Positions 53,171 to 63,479 of a stretch of DNA of 64,000 nucleotides are shown piece after piece; the stretch's first letter is position 1, and each line of letters opens with the position of its first letter. The notes below the pieces were generated by a model. The model saw nothing but the letters and a program-made list of their open reading frames with translations, searched no databases and was not told the origin of the DNA. The DNA is from Veillonellaceae bacterium (GTDB lineage: Bacteria; Bacillota; Negativicutes; JAAYSF01), in the NCBI GenBank assembly GCA_012523975.1, contig JAAYSF010000065.1:62001-126000 (forward strand), written 5' to 3'. A program made the position numbers and the translations under genes.

Positions 53171-53908
53171 TTACATCTGCCCTATGTATTTATGAGTTTG
53201 TGGTATTACTCTTAAGTCATTCAGTTGTACAGAAGCCTTATCATGCAAAAATAGCACTCTCTCAGGGGCCACACTTTTACAGCTATTAATCGGTGTAACA
53301 GGCTGTAAGATAACTGGTATATTATTATCAATTTCTGCAATCAGTTGGATTGCAGTATCAAACTCAGCGTCATTGGTTTCCCCGCTAATGACTATCTTTA
53401 CAAATACCTCCCGTTGTTTTGCTATTCGCAGAAAATTCCGATGTTCTTCCCAATAATTCTTTCCAGCTACACTAGGCAGTTTTATATCCATACTGATTAT
53501 ATCAATATGCGGCAATACTTTTTCTAATTCATCGGGCAGTGTACCATTAGTTTCTAAATACTTAATACCTCTAAACATAGGCAAGAATAAGGACAACGCT
53601 GTTGAATGGCATAGAGGCTCACCGCCCGTAAAACTCACCGAGTGATGTTTGTGATCATACAGGTTAGTGATATACCCCAAGAGTTGTAATGGTTCTATAG
53701 GATTATCAACGCTCATAAAACGTCGAGAACCGGGACTTTCCTCAATCTGTGCTTTTGTTACGGAAGATTTTCTACTAGTCATAGTATCACAGTATTTACA
53801 TGTTGCGTTACAGCCAGCGAATCGAACAAATACTTGCCTACAGCCAACATATTTACCTTCACCCTGAATGGACGAAAAAATCTCGATAATATTTGCATCT
53901 GCAGACAT
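53171..53908 (-). CDS. queE: 7-carboxy-7-deazaguanine synthase
   Basis: 245 residues, radical SAM with cluster motif CNATCKYC (in FVRFAGCNATCKYCDT) and the N-terminal EIFSSIQGEG. Converts 6-carboxytetrahydropterin to CDG on the route to queuosine. It overlaps queD by one base (TAATG), so the pair is coupled. queC and queF are not in the window. Confidence 0.95.
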   Translation of the reverse strand: MSADANIIEIFSSIQGEGKYVGCRQVFVRFAGCNATCKYCDTMTSRKSSVTKAQIEESPGSRRFMSVDNPIEPLQLLGYITNLYDHKHHSVSFTGGEPLCHSTALSLFLPMFRGIKYLETNGTLPDELEKVLPHIDIISMDIKLPSVAGKNYWEEHRNFLRIAKQREVFVKIVISGETNDAEFDTAIQLIAEIDNNIPVILQPVTPINSCKSVAPERVLFLHDKASVQLNDLRVIPQTHKYIGQM

Positions 53909-54288
53909 TATCTCACCTCAGAATAAGCCACTGCTGAATGGGCTGATTCCCTTACCTTTACAAATAAAACGCGAACTTCAGTTTCTACAAAGGTTGGCCG
54001 ATTTATAATTTGTTCATAGATATACTTTGCAATGTTTTCTGCTGTGGGGTTTGTTAATTTAAACGGCTCAAGTTCATTGAGATAACGATGGTCAAGTGTA
54101 TCGATTACATGCTTAACTTCAGCTTTGAGATCATGAAAATCAATCAACATCCCCAATTGGTTAAGTTTATTTCCGCAAACTGCCACTTCCACCTTCCAGT
54201 TATGGCCATGAAGACGACTGCATTTACCCGGATAATCCTTGATAAAATGGGCTGCTTCAAAATCAACTAATATCGTAAGCTCAAACAT
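53908..54288 (-). CDS. queD: 6-carboxytetrahydropterin synthase
   Basis: 126 residues with the zinc and catalytic motif CSRLHGHNW and HRYLNEL. Makes 6-carboxytetrahydropterin from dihydroneopterin triphosphate, the QueE substrate. AAGGAGG precedes the ATG. I see no preQ1 riboswitch in the 100 bases upstream. Confidence 0.95.
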   Translation of the reverse strand: MFELTILVDFEAAHFIKDYPGKCSRLHGHNWKVEVAVCGNKLNQLGMLIDFHDLKAEVKHVIDTLDHRYLNELEPFKLTNPTAENIAKYIYEQIINRPTFVETEVRVLFVKVRESAHSAVAYSEVR

Positions 54289-54370
54289 TTGGTTTCCTCC
54301 TTGATAATATGGTCAACATCTACACAAAAAGTATACATAATAATACATGTAAGAAAAGTGACTGACAAAA

Positions 54371-54393
54371 AGAGGTGAGTTGGATACTCACCT
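54371..54393 (-). terminator. Terminator after the glycosyltransferase gene
   Basis: AGGTGAGT and ACTCACCT pair around 5 bases, with TTTTT on the minus-strand side. Confidence 0.85.
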
Positions 54394-54419
54394 CACTTAT
54401 TATGGCTTAAATTTTGAGA

Positions 54420-55703
54420 CTACTTGATAGCCTGTTTTCCAATAAAGTTCTCTTTTGGAAATTGATTAGACTCTGGTACTAATACATCATGGTAGCTTAA
54501 TCCGCGAGTATGTTCGGTATGACTCCATTCCCGATCATGACGATGTATAAACCCTAAAAATGTAATTGGTATCCAACTATAGACAAATAACGGATAAAAT
54601 ATTACATAGAACCACGATTTCCATTGAGCTCTAATCTTAGCTAAGACAATAAGCGGGAAAACATACTGGCCAATAGCAATAATCGTCCAAACCTCAATAG
54701 GCAAAACTGAATACAAAATATTAGTATAAAATGGTGTAATATGGTATACGTAACTTAATAAAACAAAAGTTGTCGACAAAATTAGAAAATGCGGTTGCAG
54801 TAAATGCAAAACTCCGTCTAATATTCTAATATCACGACGTTTAAAGCCCTCAGCCAACATTTTTGGTATATAACGTCCAGCAATATCAAAATGCCCCTGG
54901 GCCCAACGTTTTCTCTGTTTCCAAGACTGCTTAAATGTCAAAGGTTTTTCATCGTACACAATAGCATCATGTGCCCATGTGGTACGAATTCCTATTAATA
55001 ATACTTTCATAGTAAATTCCATATCTTCTGTTAAACAAGTCGCACCCCAGCCAAACTTTTGTAAAATATCAGTTGATATACACATTCCAGTTCCGCCAAG
55101 CACACTAGATAGACCTAAGTTGTACTTAGCAAGGTGCCATATATGATTAACGACCCAGAAGGAAATGGCAAATGTTCCAGCTATCCAAGTATCGTGCGGG
55201 TTCTTAGCATTTAAATAACCCTGAATTAATTTTTCACCCTTACATAGTCGGTTATTCATTTCTAATAAAAAATCAGGGTGGACAAGGTTATCAGCATCAA
55301 AAACAACTACTGCATCATATTTGCGTTTGAGCCGGAAAAGTTTAGCAAACATCCATTCCATAGCATATCCTTTTCCGCGCTGATTTAGATTAAATCGTTC
55401 ATATACTATAGCCCCAGCGTTACGAGCCAGTTGAGCAGTATTATCCTTGCAGTTATCAGCAACTACATAAATATCATATAGTTCTCTCGGATATTTTAGT
55501 ACGTGAAGGTTCTCTACTAATTGTGAGATAACGTTTTCTTCGTTGTGAGCTGCTACAATAATAGCAAAACTCTTCTTGGGAGTTAATATTTTGTCTTCTT
55601 TTCTTCTCCACATGCCAAAAATAGCAATAACAAAATAGTATAATGTAAAAAACACAATAATGAGTTGCATTGGTATCATTATGTAGTCAAAAACATAATT
55701 CAT
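54420..55703 (-). CDS. Family 2 membrane glycosyltransferase
   Basis: 427 residues. One N-terminal membrane helix, a GT-A domain with AAHNEENV, the DxD in VFDADN, the acidic TEDMEFTM and the QRKRW processivity motif, then three to four C-terminal membrane helices. This is the cellulose/hyaluronan/poly-GlcNAc synthase architecture. Product unknown; capsule, spore or exopolysaccharide is possible. AAAGGAG precedes the ATG. Confidence 0.92.
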   Translation of the reverse strand: MNYVFDYIMIPMQLIIVFFTLYYFVIAIFGMWRRKEDKILTPKKSFAIIVAAHNEENVISQLVENLHVLKYPRELYDIYVVADNCKDNTAQLARNAGAIVYERFNLNQRGKGYAMEWMFAKLFRLKRKYDAVVVFDADNLVHPDFLLEMNNRLCKGEKLIQGYLNAKNPHDTWIAGTFAISFWVVNHIWHLAKYNLGLSSVLGGTGMCISTDILQKFGWGATCLTEDMEFTMKVLLIGIRTTWAHDAIVYDEKPLTFKQSWKQRKRWAQGHFDIAGRYIPKMLAEGFKRRDIRILDGVLHLLQPHFLILSTTFVLLSYVYHITPFYTNILYSVLPIEVWTIIAIGQYVFPLIVLAKIRAQWKSWFYVIFYPLFVYSWIPITFLGFIHRHDREWSHTEHTRGLSYHDVLVPESNQFPKENFIGKQAIK

Positions 55704-55854
55704 GGATTCTGCTCCTTTAGAAAAATCCTATCAGCCAAGGTCTTCCTTGTTTTTATATGCAGACGGGAACTCATCATTACCAATCATAATATGCCAGATA
55801 GCTTACGATTAGAATATTATGCCATACAAAAGATCAAATAAAATGCTATCAGGT

Positions 55855-56535
55855 TTAATTATCATTAGGGCGCTGACTAAATAAACCAAAAATAGTATTT
55901 AAAATACCTAACAATGCATATGAGAAGAATATGGCAAATAAATAAGCGCTATGATCAATGAAAAGTATATATACACCAACAAAAATAGTGATTATAACCG
56001 GAATTATTCTAAGCTTGTCACCTTTGCCCTTAAAATCTGGATATTTCACTGTGCTAACCATTAAATATGCAAAAACGATCACCATAATAGGAAACCACCA
56101 ACCCGGCGGTTTATGTCCAAGCATTACAAAAGTAGCTACTACGCATCCGGCTGCCGGGATAGGCAAACCCATGAAATAGCCTTTAACTACCCCTGTATTT
56201 ACATTAAATCTAGCTAGACGCAGCGCACCACATGTTGCAAAAATAGCCGCAACGATATAACCGACTTCATCGAAATCCTTAAGCAAAAATGCATAAGCAA
56301 GCAAAGCCGGAGCAACACCAAAGGAAACCAAATCGCATAATGAATCAAGCTCTTTGCCAAATTCACTACTAACTTTAAAATAGCGCGCCACCCGACCATC
56401 TGTGCCATCTGCTACCATAGCCGCAACAATAAATAAGGCCGCCGCGGTAAAGTTACCGTTAAATGTTGCAATTATCGAGAAAACGCCCAAAACAAGGTTT
56501 AAAGACGTTAGTGCATTTGGAATTACACGTCTCAC
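55855..56535 (-). CDS. pssA: CDP-diacylglycerol-serine O-phosphatidyltransferase
   Basis: 226 residues, polytopic. The CDP-alcohol motif is DGTDGRVARYFK with GKELDSLCDLVSFG. Makes phosphatidylserine for the decarboxylase encoded just upstream. GTG 56535 overlaps the psd stop by four bases, with GGGAGG upstream. Confidence 0.95.
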   Translation of the reverse strand: MRRVIPNALTSLNLVLGVFSIIATFNGNFTAAALFIVAAMVADGTDGRVARYFKVSSEFGKELDSLCDLVSFGVAPALLAYAFLLKDFDEVGYIVAAIFATCGALRLARFNVNTGVVKGYFMGLPIPAAGCVVATFVMLGHKPPGWWFPIMVIVFAYLMVSTVKYPDFKGKGDKLRIIPVIITIFVGVYILFIDHSAYLFAIFFSYALLGILNTIFGLFSQRPNDN

Positions 56536-57170
56536 TGTGACAACCTCCCTATAACCGTCTCTCCACCTTTCACCTTATCACCTTTCTTTACCAGTATTTC
56601 TACTGTCTTCGGGACAATGACTTCAGTACAAGAGCCAAACTTTATAAGTCCATACCGTTCACCTTTGGCTAGTACGCTTCCTAGCGTAACCCAGGACACA
56701 ATTCTACGCGCAAGAATACCAGCAATCTGCGTAACTAAAACTCGCATATGTTCATTCTCAAGCCCAATCGAATGGCGTTCGTTCTCACACCCAGCAGTTT
56801 CTTTATAGGCAGGACGAAACCGACCGCATGTATACTGTTGATATTTAACTTCACCAGCAATAGGACTGCGATTAACGTGTACGTTAAATACCGATAGAAA
56901 AATAGTCACTTTTGTGCCTATTTCATTAAGAAATTCATCATCATACACTTCGCATACACCCATTACTTTACCATCCGCTGGCGACATAACTAGCAAATCA
57001 TCATCAGGAATTTTCCGCTCTGGATTACGAAAAAAAAACGTGATAAAAATTAATAATACTCCGGGAATAATACTCCAATAAGGATTTACAGTTAACGCAA
57101 CAACTAAAGTAATAAGCGCCAAAACTGCAATATATCTATATCCTTCCTTAACGATAGGAGTTTTAACCAT
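56532..57170 (-). CDS. psd: Phosphatidylserine decarboxylase proenzyme
   Basis: 212 residues of the short type. Two N-terminal membrane helices, MSPADGKVMG, FLSVFNVHVNRSP and the self-cleavage region IKFGSCTEV, where cleavage before Ser generates the pyruvoyl group. Yields phosphatidylethanolamine. Translationally coupled to pssA. Confidence 0.95.
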   Translation of the reverse strand: MVKTPIVKEGYRYIAVLALITLVVALTVNPYWSIIPGVLLIFITFFFRNPERKIPDDDLLVMSPADGKVMGVCEVYDDEFLNEIGTKVTIFLSVFNVHVNRSPIAGEVKYQQYTCGRFRPAYKETAGCENERHSIGLENEHMRVLVTQIAGILARRIVSWVTLGSVLAKGERYGLIKFGSCTEVIVPKTVEILVKKGDKVKGGETVIGRLSQ

Positions 57171-57205
57171 TTACCATCCTCCTACGAGCATCCTGTCAAA
57201 AACAA

Positions 57206-57227
57206 AAGGGCTTCTAGACGTGCCCTT
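57206..57227 (-). terminator. Terminator after tagA-like gene
   Basis: AAGGGC and GCCCTT pair around 10 bases, followed on the minus strand by TTGTTTTTG. Confidence 0.65.
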
Positions 57228-57268
57228 CGCATTTCTAACTCATTATAATATACCAAGTTTACTTTTGT

Positions 57269-57994
57269 CTATGTTTTTTGTGTGATTACCTTGAGCACAA
57301 AGTGCGGTAGCGCTATCATTCTTAACACTCGCTGCGGCTGCAGAGTAAGCCGGAAAAGCCACTCCAAATTTGCCCGCTGCATCCAAAGTGGAGCTCTTTT
57401 TACAGCGCCAGCCATTACATCTAAAGTTCCACCAACACCAATCGCTAATGAAACACTCAGTTTCTCTAGATTTCTAGAAAGCCACTTTTCCTGTTTAGGT
57501 ACACCCAGTGCAACAAGCAGAACGTTTGCACCTGATGCATTAATTTCATCAATTATATCTTTCTCTGTTTCTTCTGTAAAAAAACCATTTCGAGTTCCAA
57601 CAATCTGTACACCGGGATACCGGCTTTTCGCTGCTGCCTTAGCTTTTTCCGCAACCCCAGGGGCACCGCCGAATAAAAAAATTCGATAATTTTTTTGAAC
57701 CGATCTAACAAGAAAGTTCTGTACCAAATCGACCCCAGCAACCCGTTCAGGAACTTCAAAACCTTTGAAACGGGCAGCCCAAACGACTCCAGCCCCATCA
57801 GGAACTACCAAGTCGGCCTTATTTAATATGTTGGCAAGTTCTTTATCATTTTGAGCCATCATAACCATTTCGGCATTGGCCGTGGCAACTAAATGCGGCT
57901 TTGACTGTGAAACATAGCTATCTAAAATATCAACGGCTTCAGTCATTGTAACAGCGTCAATCATTACATCTAAGACGGCTACTCGTTTATGCAC
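57269..57994 (-). CDS. tagA: WecG/TagA/CpsF family (GT26) glycosyltransferase
   Basis: 241 residues. ATANAEMVMMAQ, PDGAGVVWAAR, LFGGAPGVAEKA, GVPKQEKWL and GVGGTLDVMAG are GT26 signatures. Transfers an N-acetylmannosamine-type sugar to a lipid-linked intermediate in wall polymer or enterobacterial-antigen-like synthesis. GTG 57994 follows TTAGGAGAG. It lies between the class A PBP and psd/pssA, an envelope region. Confidence 0.95.
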   Translation of the reverse strand: MHKRVAVLDVMIDAVTMTEAVDILDSYVSQSKPHLVATANAEMVMMAQNDKELANILNKADLVVPDGAGVVWAARFKGFEVPERVAGVDLVQNFLVRSVQKNYRIFLFGGAPGVAEKAKAAAKSRYPGVQIVGTRNGFFTEETEKDIIDEINASGANVLLVALGVPKQEKWLSRNLEKLSVSLAIGVGGTLDVMAGAVKRAPLWMQRANLEWLFRLTLQPQRVLRMIALPHFVLKVITQKT

Positions 57995-58073
57995 TGTTTT
58001 GCTCTCCTAATACAAAAACATACTTTACCTGCACTATTTTCAAAAATTACCTATTTAGTATTTTATCATATTA

Positions 58074-60044
58074 TTAAAAGCCCGGCAACCGTATGGGGAA
58101 CTTCCATCTTGGCTTAGTTTCGCGTGTTTCTTGGGTATTATTTTGCTGTTTACGTTCTTCTTTCGGCCACATACGATAATCTGAGGCCCATGGTTCAGTA
58201 CCTTTTATAAAAGCGCTGTATTCCGTATCTGGGCAACCTGCTGTTGCCCGTTTACCTGAATCGGTACACACAGGAATTCCCTTTACGACATTTGGCGGAA
58301 CAGCAAATTCGGTAGGTTGAGTGCCTTCAATACTTTTGACCATCATTTTACCCCATAGACCAGCTACGCCAGTACCAGATATTCCAACTGGCTGTCGATT
58401 ATCATTACCAATATAAATACCAACTAAAAGTTCAGGAGTATACCCTATAAACCAAGCCGTTTCATAATTATCGCTTGTACCTGTCTTACCAGCCGCTTCG
58501 CGTCCAAGAGCAGCCGGGGTACCTGTTCCGTCCTCAATAACCCCCTTTAGCATGTCAGTCAGTATATATGCCACTTCAGGGCTGAGAACAGAATATTGGA
58601 CAGGATGATTTTCTTCCAAAACCTGACCATTCTCATCTAACACTTTTAATATAGATAACGGGCGAGAAATAATACCTCCATTAGCAAAAGCCGTATAAGC
58701 TGTAGAAAGCTCTAGCAAATTAACACCATTGGTTAAACCGCCTAATGATGTAGCTAAATTATTATCTTGCGGCACTATTGTTGTAATACCCATATTTTGC
58801 GCCAAGCTTAAAACCTGATCAATTCCTACCTGCTGACCCAACTTCACAGCTGCTACGTTAACAGACCATCGCAAAGCCTTTTTCATTGTCATAGGACCAC
58901 GATGCTTTTTGTCGTAATTTTGCGGAGAATAACCAGAAATATTTATTGGCTCATCAACTATAATGGAATTGGCCGCCAACCCCTGGTTAAGAGCAACGGC
59001 ATAAACGAACGGCTTAAAGGCAGATCCAGGCTGACGAACTTCCGCAACCACTCTGTTTATCTGGCTCTCTTCATAATTTCTACCGCCAACCATGGCTCTC
59101 ACATGCCCATTCCTTGGGTCAATAGCGATTACTGCGCCTTGAAATTGTCCAAGGACCGCTTCGGCGGCTTGCTGAGTTTTTATATCCAAAGTAGTGTAAA
59201 CCCTCAATCCACCTTTATAAACTCTATTAGCTCCATATTTTCCAACCAGTTCATTAGCGATATAATCTAAAAAATATGATGCTTGTACAGCGCGCTTCTT
59301 TTTACCAGTCAAAGCAATAGGCTCCTGTTTTGCATTCTCAGCCTGCGCTCTTGTAATATATCCCTCATTTACCATACCTGATAATACCATATTTCTTCTA
59401 TCCGTAGCTGCTTTCAAGTCATTATAGGGAGAATAAATATTGGGGCCACGCGGTAACCCTGCGAGCAGGGCGCTTTCACCTAAAGATAATTGACTTGAAT
59501 GTTTCCCAAAATAAACTTGAGCAGCAGCTTCAATGCCATAAGCACCTTCTCCAAAATAAACTTGATTAAGATATGCTTGTAGAATTTCTTGCTTTGAAAA
59601 CTTACGTTCAATAATTACAGCTAATACAGCCTCTTTTATTTTGCGTGTAAACGTTCTTTCTTGAGTCAGAAACATATTTTTCGCAAGCTGCTGAGTCAGA
59701 GTGCTTCCCCCTTCAGCAATGCTACCAGTTCGAATATTAACAAATATTGCGCGTAGGATTCCTATAGGATCTATACCTAAGTGATTATAAAACCGAGTAT
59801 CTTCGTTTGCAATTATAGCCTGTTGAACATAGGGTGATATGCTATTAATTGATACAACAATTCGATTCTCTTCGAACAGTTTGGATACCAGTTGTCCGTT
59901 TATATCAAAAACCTGCGTCGCTGATATTAGGTTTAAATTGTCTAAATTGTCTGTTTGTGGTAAACCTAAAAAAGCGCAACCAGATGTAGTAAATAGACAT
60001 ATAATTATTATAACAATAATTGGCTTAATGATATAATGCCGCAC
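58074..60044 (-). CDS. Class A penicillin-binding protein 1A with possible lipobox
   Basis: 656 residues. N-terminal hydrophobic segment ends in TTSGC near residue 23. A GT51 glycosyltransferase domain (about 55-230; EDTRFYNHLGID, GGSTLTQQLAKN) and a transpeptidase domain (about 280-590) with nucleophile SAFK in PGSAFKPF, SVN and KTG in AGKTGTSDN. Polymerises and cross-links peptidoglycan outside the membrane. GTG start with AAAGGAG upstream. Divergent from a polysaccharide deacetylase. Confidence 0.94.
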   Translation of the reverse strand: MRHYIIKPIIVIIIICLFTTSGCAFLGLPQTDNLDNLNLISATQVFDINGQLVSKLFEENRIVVSINSISPYVQQAIIANEDTRFYNHLGIDPIGILRAIFVNIRTGSIAEGGSTLTQQLAKNMFLTQERTFTRKIKEAVLAVIIERKFSKQEILQAYLNQVYFGEGAYGIEAAAQVYFGKHSSQLSLGESALLAGLPRGPNIYSPYNDLKAATDRRNMVLSGMVNEGYITRAQAENAKQEPIALTGKKKRAVQASYFLDYIANELVGKYGANRVYKGGLRVYTTLDIKTQQAAEAVLGQFQGAVIAIDPRNGHVRAMVGGRNYEESQINRVVAEVRQPGSAFKPFVYAVALNQGLAANSIIVDEPINISGYSPQNYDKKHRGPMTMKKALRWSVNVAAVKLGQQVGIDQVLSLAQNMGITTIVPQDNNLATSLGGLTNGVNLLELSTAYTAFANGGIISRPLSILKVLDENGQVLEENHPVQYSVLSPEVAYILTDMLKGVIEDGTGTPAALGREAAGKTGTSDNYETAWFIGYTPELLVGIYIGNDNRQPVGISGTGVAGLWGKMMVKSIEGTQPTEFAVPPNVVKGIPVCTDSGKRATAGCPDTEYSAFIKGTEPWASDYRMWPKEERKQQNNTQETRETKPRWKFPIRLPGF

Positions 60045-60161
60045 AATATATCGCTCCTTTCACAACTAGTATTCCAATGCCTTAATGAATTTACACGCAG
60101 GAATACCGGTACAAGCAGCGAAATACATACTAGTCATAATATAGCATAGGGGTAGACTGCT

Positions 60162-61070
60162 TTGGTAAGCTCTAAAACGTTCCATATAATATGTAATTTA
60201 TTTTTCATTCTGTTATTAGTACTATTATTATCGCAGATTATAACATTAGCCTTTTGGGGCGTAAGCAGTCATAGTATTGATACTCAACAAAAATTTGCAC
60301 CGGCGAATGTCATTGTCAAAGAAGCCCTTCCAAAATCATATATTCTAAGCGATAACTATGATCCGGCACCGCCGAGCAACATGCCCGTATATGACTCGCT
60401 AAGTTTGGCAGAACGCCGCGAAAAACAACTACCGACTTCACTCCCTAATTATCAGCCTTATTATGGTAAAAAGGCAGTATATTTAACTTTTGATGATGGC
60501 CCCGATCCAGAAAACACTCCTGTAGTCCTTGAATTACTTAGAAAAAATAAGGTCAAAGCGACTTTCTTTATAACCGGAAACCAAGCTGAAAAATATCCTG
60601 AGTTGCTAAAACAGATTTACCTAGCAGGACACGCTATTGGGAATCACTCCTATAATCATATTTATCGTGAACTATATCAGTCTCCAGAAGCTTATACTGC
60701 GCAATTACACCGAACCGACGACGTAATCAAAAACATTATTGGTGTGCGCCCGCTTATAACCCGTGCTCCCGGAGGATCTGCCGGCAGTTTTAATCGGCAC
60801 TATTGGGATTTGCTCGAAAAAGAAGGATATATCGAAGTGGGTTGGAATATTAGCTCAGGAGATGCTTCATCAGCTCGTTCTGATCAAATTTTTCAAAATA
60901 TTGTCTACCAGATGAATAATAAATTCTTATGGAGCCATGCGATAATACTTATGCATGACGGCCGGGGACATTCTGAAACCGTAAAAGCCTTACCACACAT
61001 AATCAACTATTTAAAACAGCATGGATTTGAATTTCGCGTAGTAAATCTCTATACCCCTCCGCCCTGGTAG
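60162..61070 (+). CDS. Polysaccharide deacetylase (NodB domain)
   Basis: 302 residues with an N-terminal membrane anchor (about 7-32), then an extracytoplasmic NodB domain: TFDDGPD (catalytic base and metal Asp), HSYNH (metal His), RAPGG and a C-terminal LMHDG. Likely removes acetyl groups from peptidoglycan or a polysaccharide. TTG 60162, with GGGG nine bases upstream, is the only fitting start. Confidence 0.93.
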   Translation: MVSSKTFHIICNLFFILLLVLLLSQIITLAFWGVSSHSIDTQQKFAPANVIVKEALPKSYILSDNYDPAPPSNMPVYDSLSLAERREKQLPTSLPNYQPYYGKKAVYLTFDDGPDPENTPVVLELLRKNKVKATFFITGNQAEKYPELLKQIYLAGHAIGNHSYNHIYRELYQSPEAYTAQLHRTDDVIKNIIGVRPLITRAPGGSAGSFNRHYWDLLEKEGYIEVGWNISSGDASSARSDQIFQNIVYQMNNKFLWSHAIILMHDGRGHSETVKALPHIINYLKQHGFEFRVVNLYTPPPW

Positions 61071-61080
61071 ACAGAAATTA

Positions 61081-61103
61081 AACCGCCCAGTAAGGGCGGT
61101 TTT
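61081..61103. terminator. Bidirectional terminator between deacetylase and guaB
   Basis: AACCGCCC and GGGCGGTT pair around 5 bases, followed by TT; convergent genes share it. Confidence 0.85.
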
Positions 61104-61107
61104 GCGT

Positions 61108-62613
<1,506 letters not shown>

Positions 62614-62705
62614 CTATTCAAATCTACCGTTTTTTATGTAATTAAAAAACTTTTAGCGTAATTTACCAATAAAACAGGAGGTGTCTCCTAAGGACACCTC
62701 CTATT

Positions 62706-63125
62706 TTATTCAATTATATAGACCTTTACTTTCTGCATACCAAAATCCAATGCCTCGGATACAGTCCACATAGCTATATCTATTCGGTTGCCCTTTATAG
62801 CCCCACCAGTATCTTCTGCAACACCATACATGCCTTTTTCATTTGAGAATTCTATATACAGTTTAGTTCCTAAGGGAATTATATTAGGATCAACTGCTAT
62901 TACTCCTGGTCTAACTTGCGTACCAATGTGAGTTAAATTACCCCATTTCCCATTATCATGAGGCCCTGGAGCATAAGCAGTAGCTGTTGCATTAATTACC
63001 TTTTTATTTTGGATCTCCGACTTTATATCATCGGAAGGCATTGCAGATACGATCTGTGTGAAAATACCAGTTATTAAAAAAACAACAACCAATAAAGGTA
63101 ATTTTCTTACAGAAATATTTAGCAT
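62706..63125 (-). CDS. Secreted 3D-domain protein
   Basis: 139 residues: signal peptide (about 1-28, LPLLVVVFLITGIF), then a 3D domain with GTQVRPGVIAVDPNIIPLGT and AEDTGGAIKGNRIDIAM, whose three Asp give the name. This double-psi barrel relates to MltA/lytic transglycosylases and Rpf/YabE-type proteins, so a wall-remodelling role is likely. No G5 or LysM domain. Preceded by a c-di-AMP riboswitch. Confidence 0.93.
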   Translation of the reverse strand: MLNISVRKLPLLVVVFLITGIFTQIVSAMPSDDIKSEIQNKKVINATATAYAPGPHDNGKWGNLTHIGTQVRPGVIAVDPNIIPLGTKLYIEFSNEKGMYGVAEDTGGAIKGNRIDIAMWTVSEALDFGMQKVKVYIIE

Positions 63126-63144
63126 AATAACACCCCCTTTTCTA

Positions 63145-63249
63145 ACGCCTACGAAGTTAGCTGACGGGTTCGGTCAAAGGTCAATCCCTACCGCTAGTGC
63201 GGATTCACCCCCGGTAACGGTTCCTCCGTTTTCCAAGGAAATTCGGCGT
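63145..63249 (-). promoter_or_regulatory. c-di-AMP (ydaO/yuaA) riboswitch
   Basis: Read on the minus strand it has the conserved ydaO elements GAACC, GGGGGTGAATCC, GCGGTAGGG, CCGAACCCGTCAGCTAAC and TTCGTAGGCG. P1 pairs ACGCC (63145-63149) with GGCGT (63245-63249). A TATAAT box on the minus strand at 63272-63267 fits a start just upstream. ydaO elements commonly control wall-remodelling and osmolyte genes and turn expression off at high c-di-AMP. It ends about 20 bases before the 3D-domain gene. Confidence 0.92.
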
Positions 63250-63407
63250 GGATAATATATTACAACATTATAGAAATAAAGACAAACACCAAAATACGCG
63301 ATAAATTCCTCTATGGTGAGGTATATGTTGATTATATGGGTGTTATTAATAAAAACTATTGATAGCATTTAAATATCAAATAAGAGTATATTTGACTTAT
63401 AAACATC

Positions 63408-63421
63408 CGAACTGACGTTTG
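63408..63421. promoter_or_regulatory. LexA (SOS) box
   Basis: CGAACTGACGTTTG fits the Gram-positive LexA consensus CGAACNNNNGTTYG in full. It overlaps the -35 of the lexA promoter, indicating autorepression. Confidence 0.85.
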
Positions 63422-63447
63422 CAAAATCCTCTATTAATTGCTATAAT
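63419..63447 (+). promoter_or_regulatory. lexA promoter
   Basis: TTGCAA at 63419 and TATAAT at 63442 are separated by 17 bases. The gene starts at 63480. Confidence 0.75.
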
Positions 63448-63479
63448 AACTTAATAGATTCTAATTCCGGGGTGAATTC

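Noticed and set aside
54289-54360. Leader of queD, checked for a preQ1 riboswitch
   Set aside because: No preQ1 aptamer signature (conserved loop and A-rich tail) is visible before the ribosome binding site.
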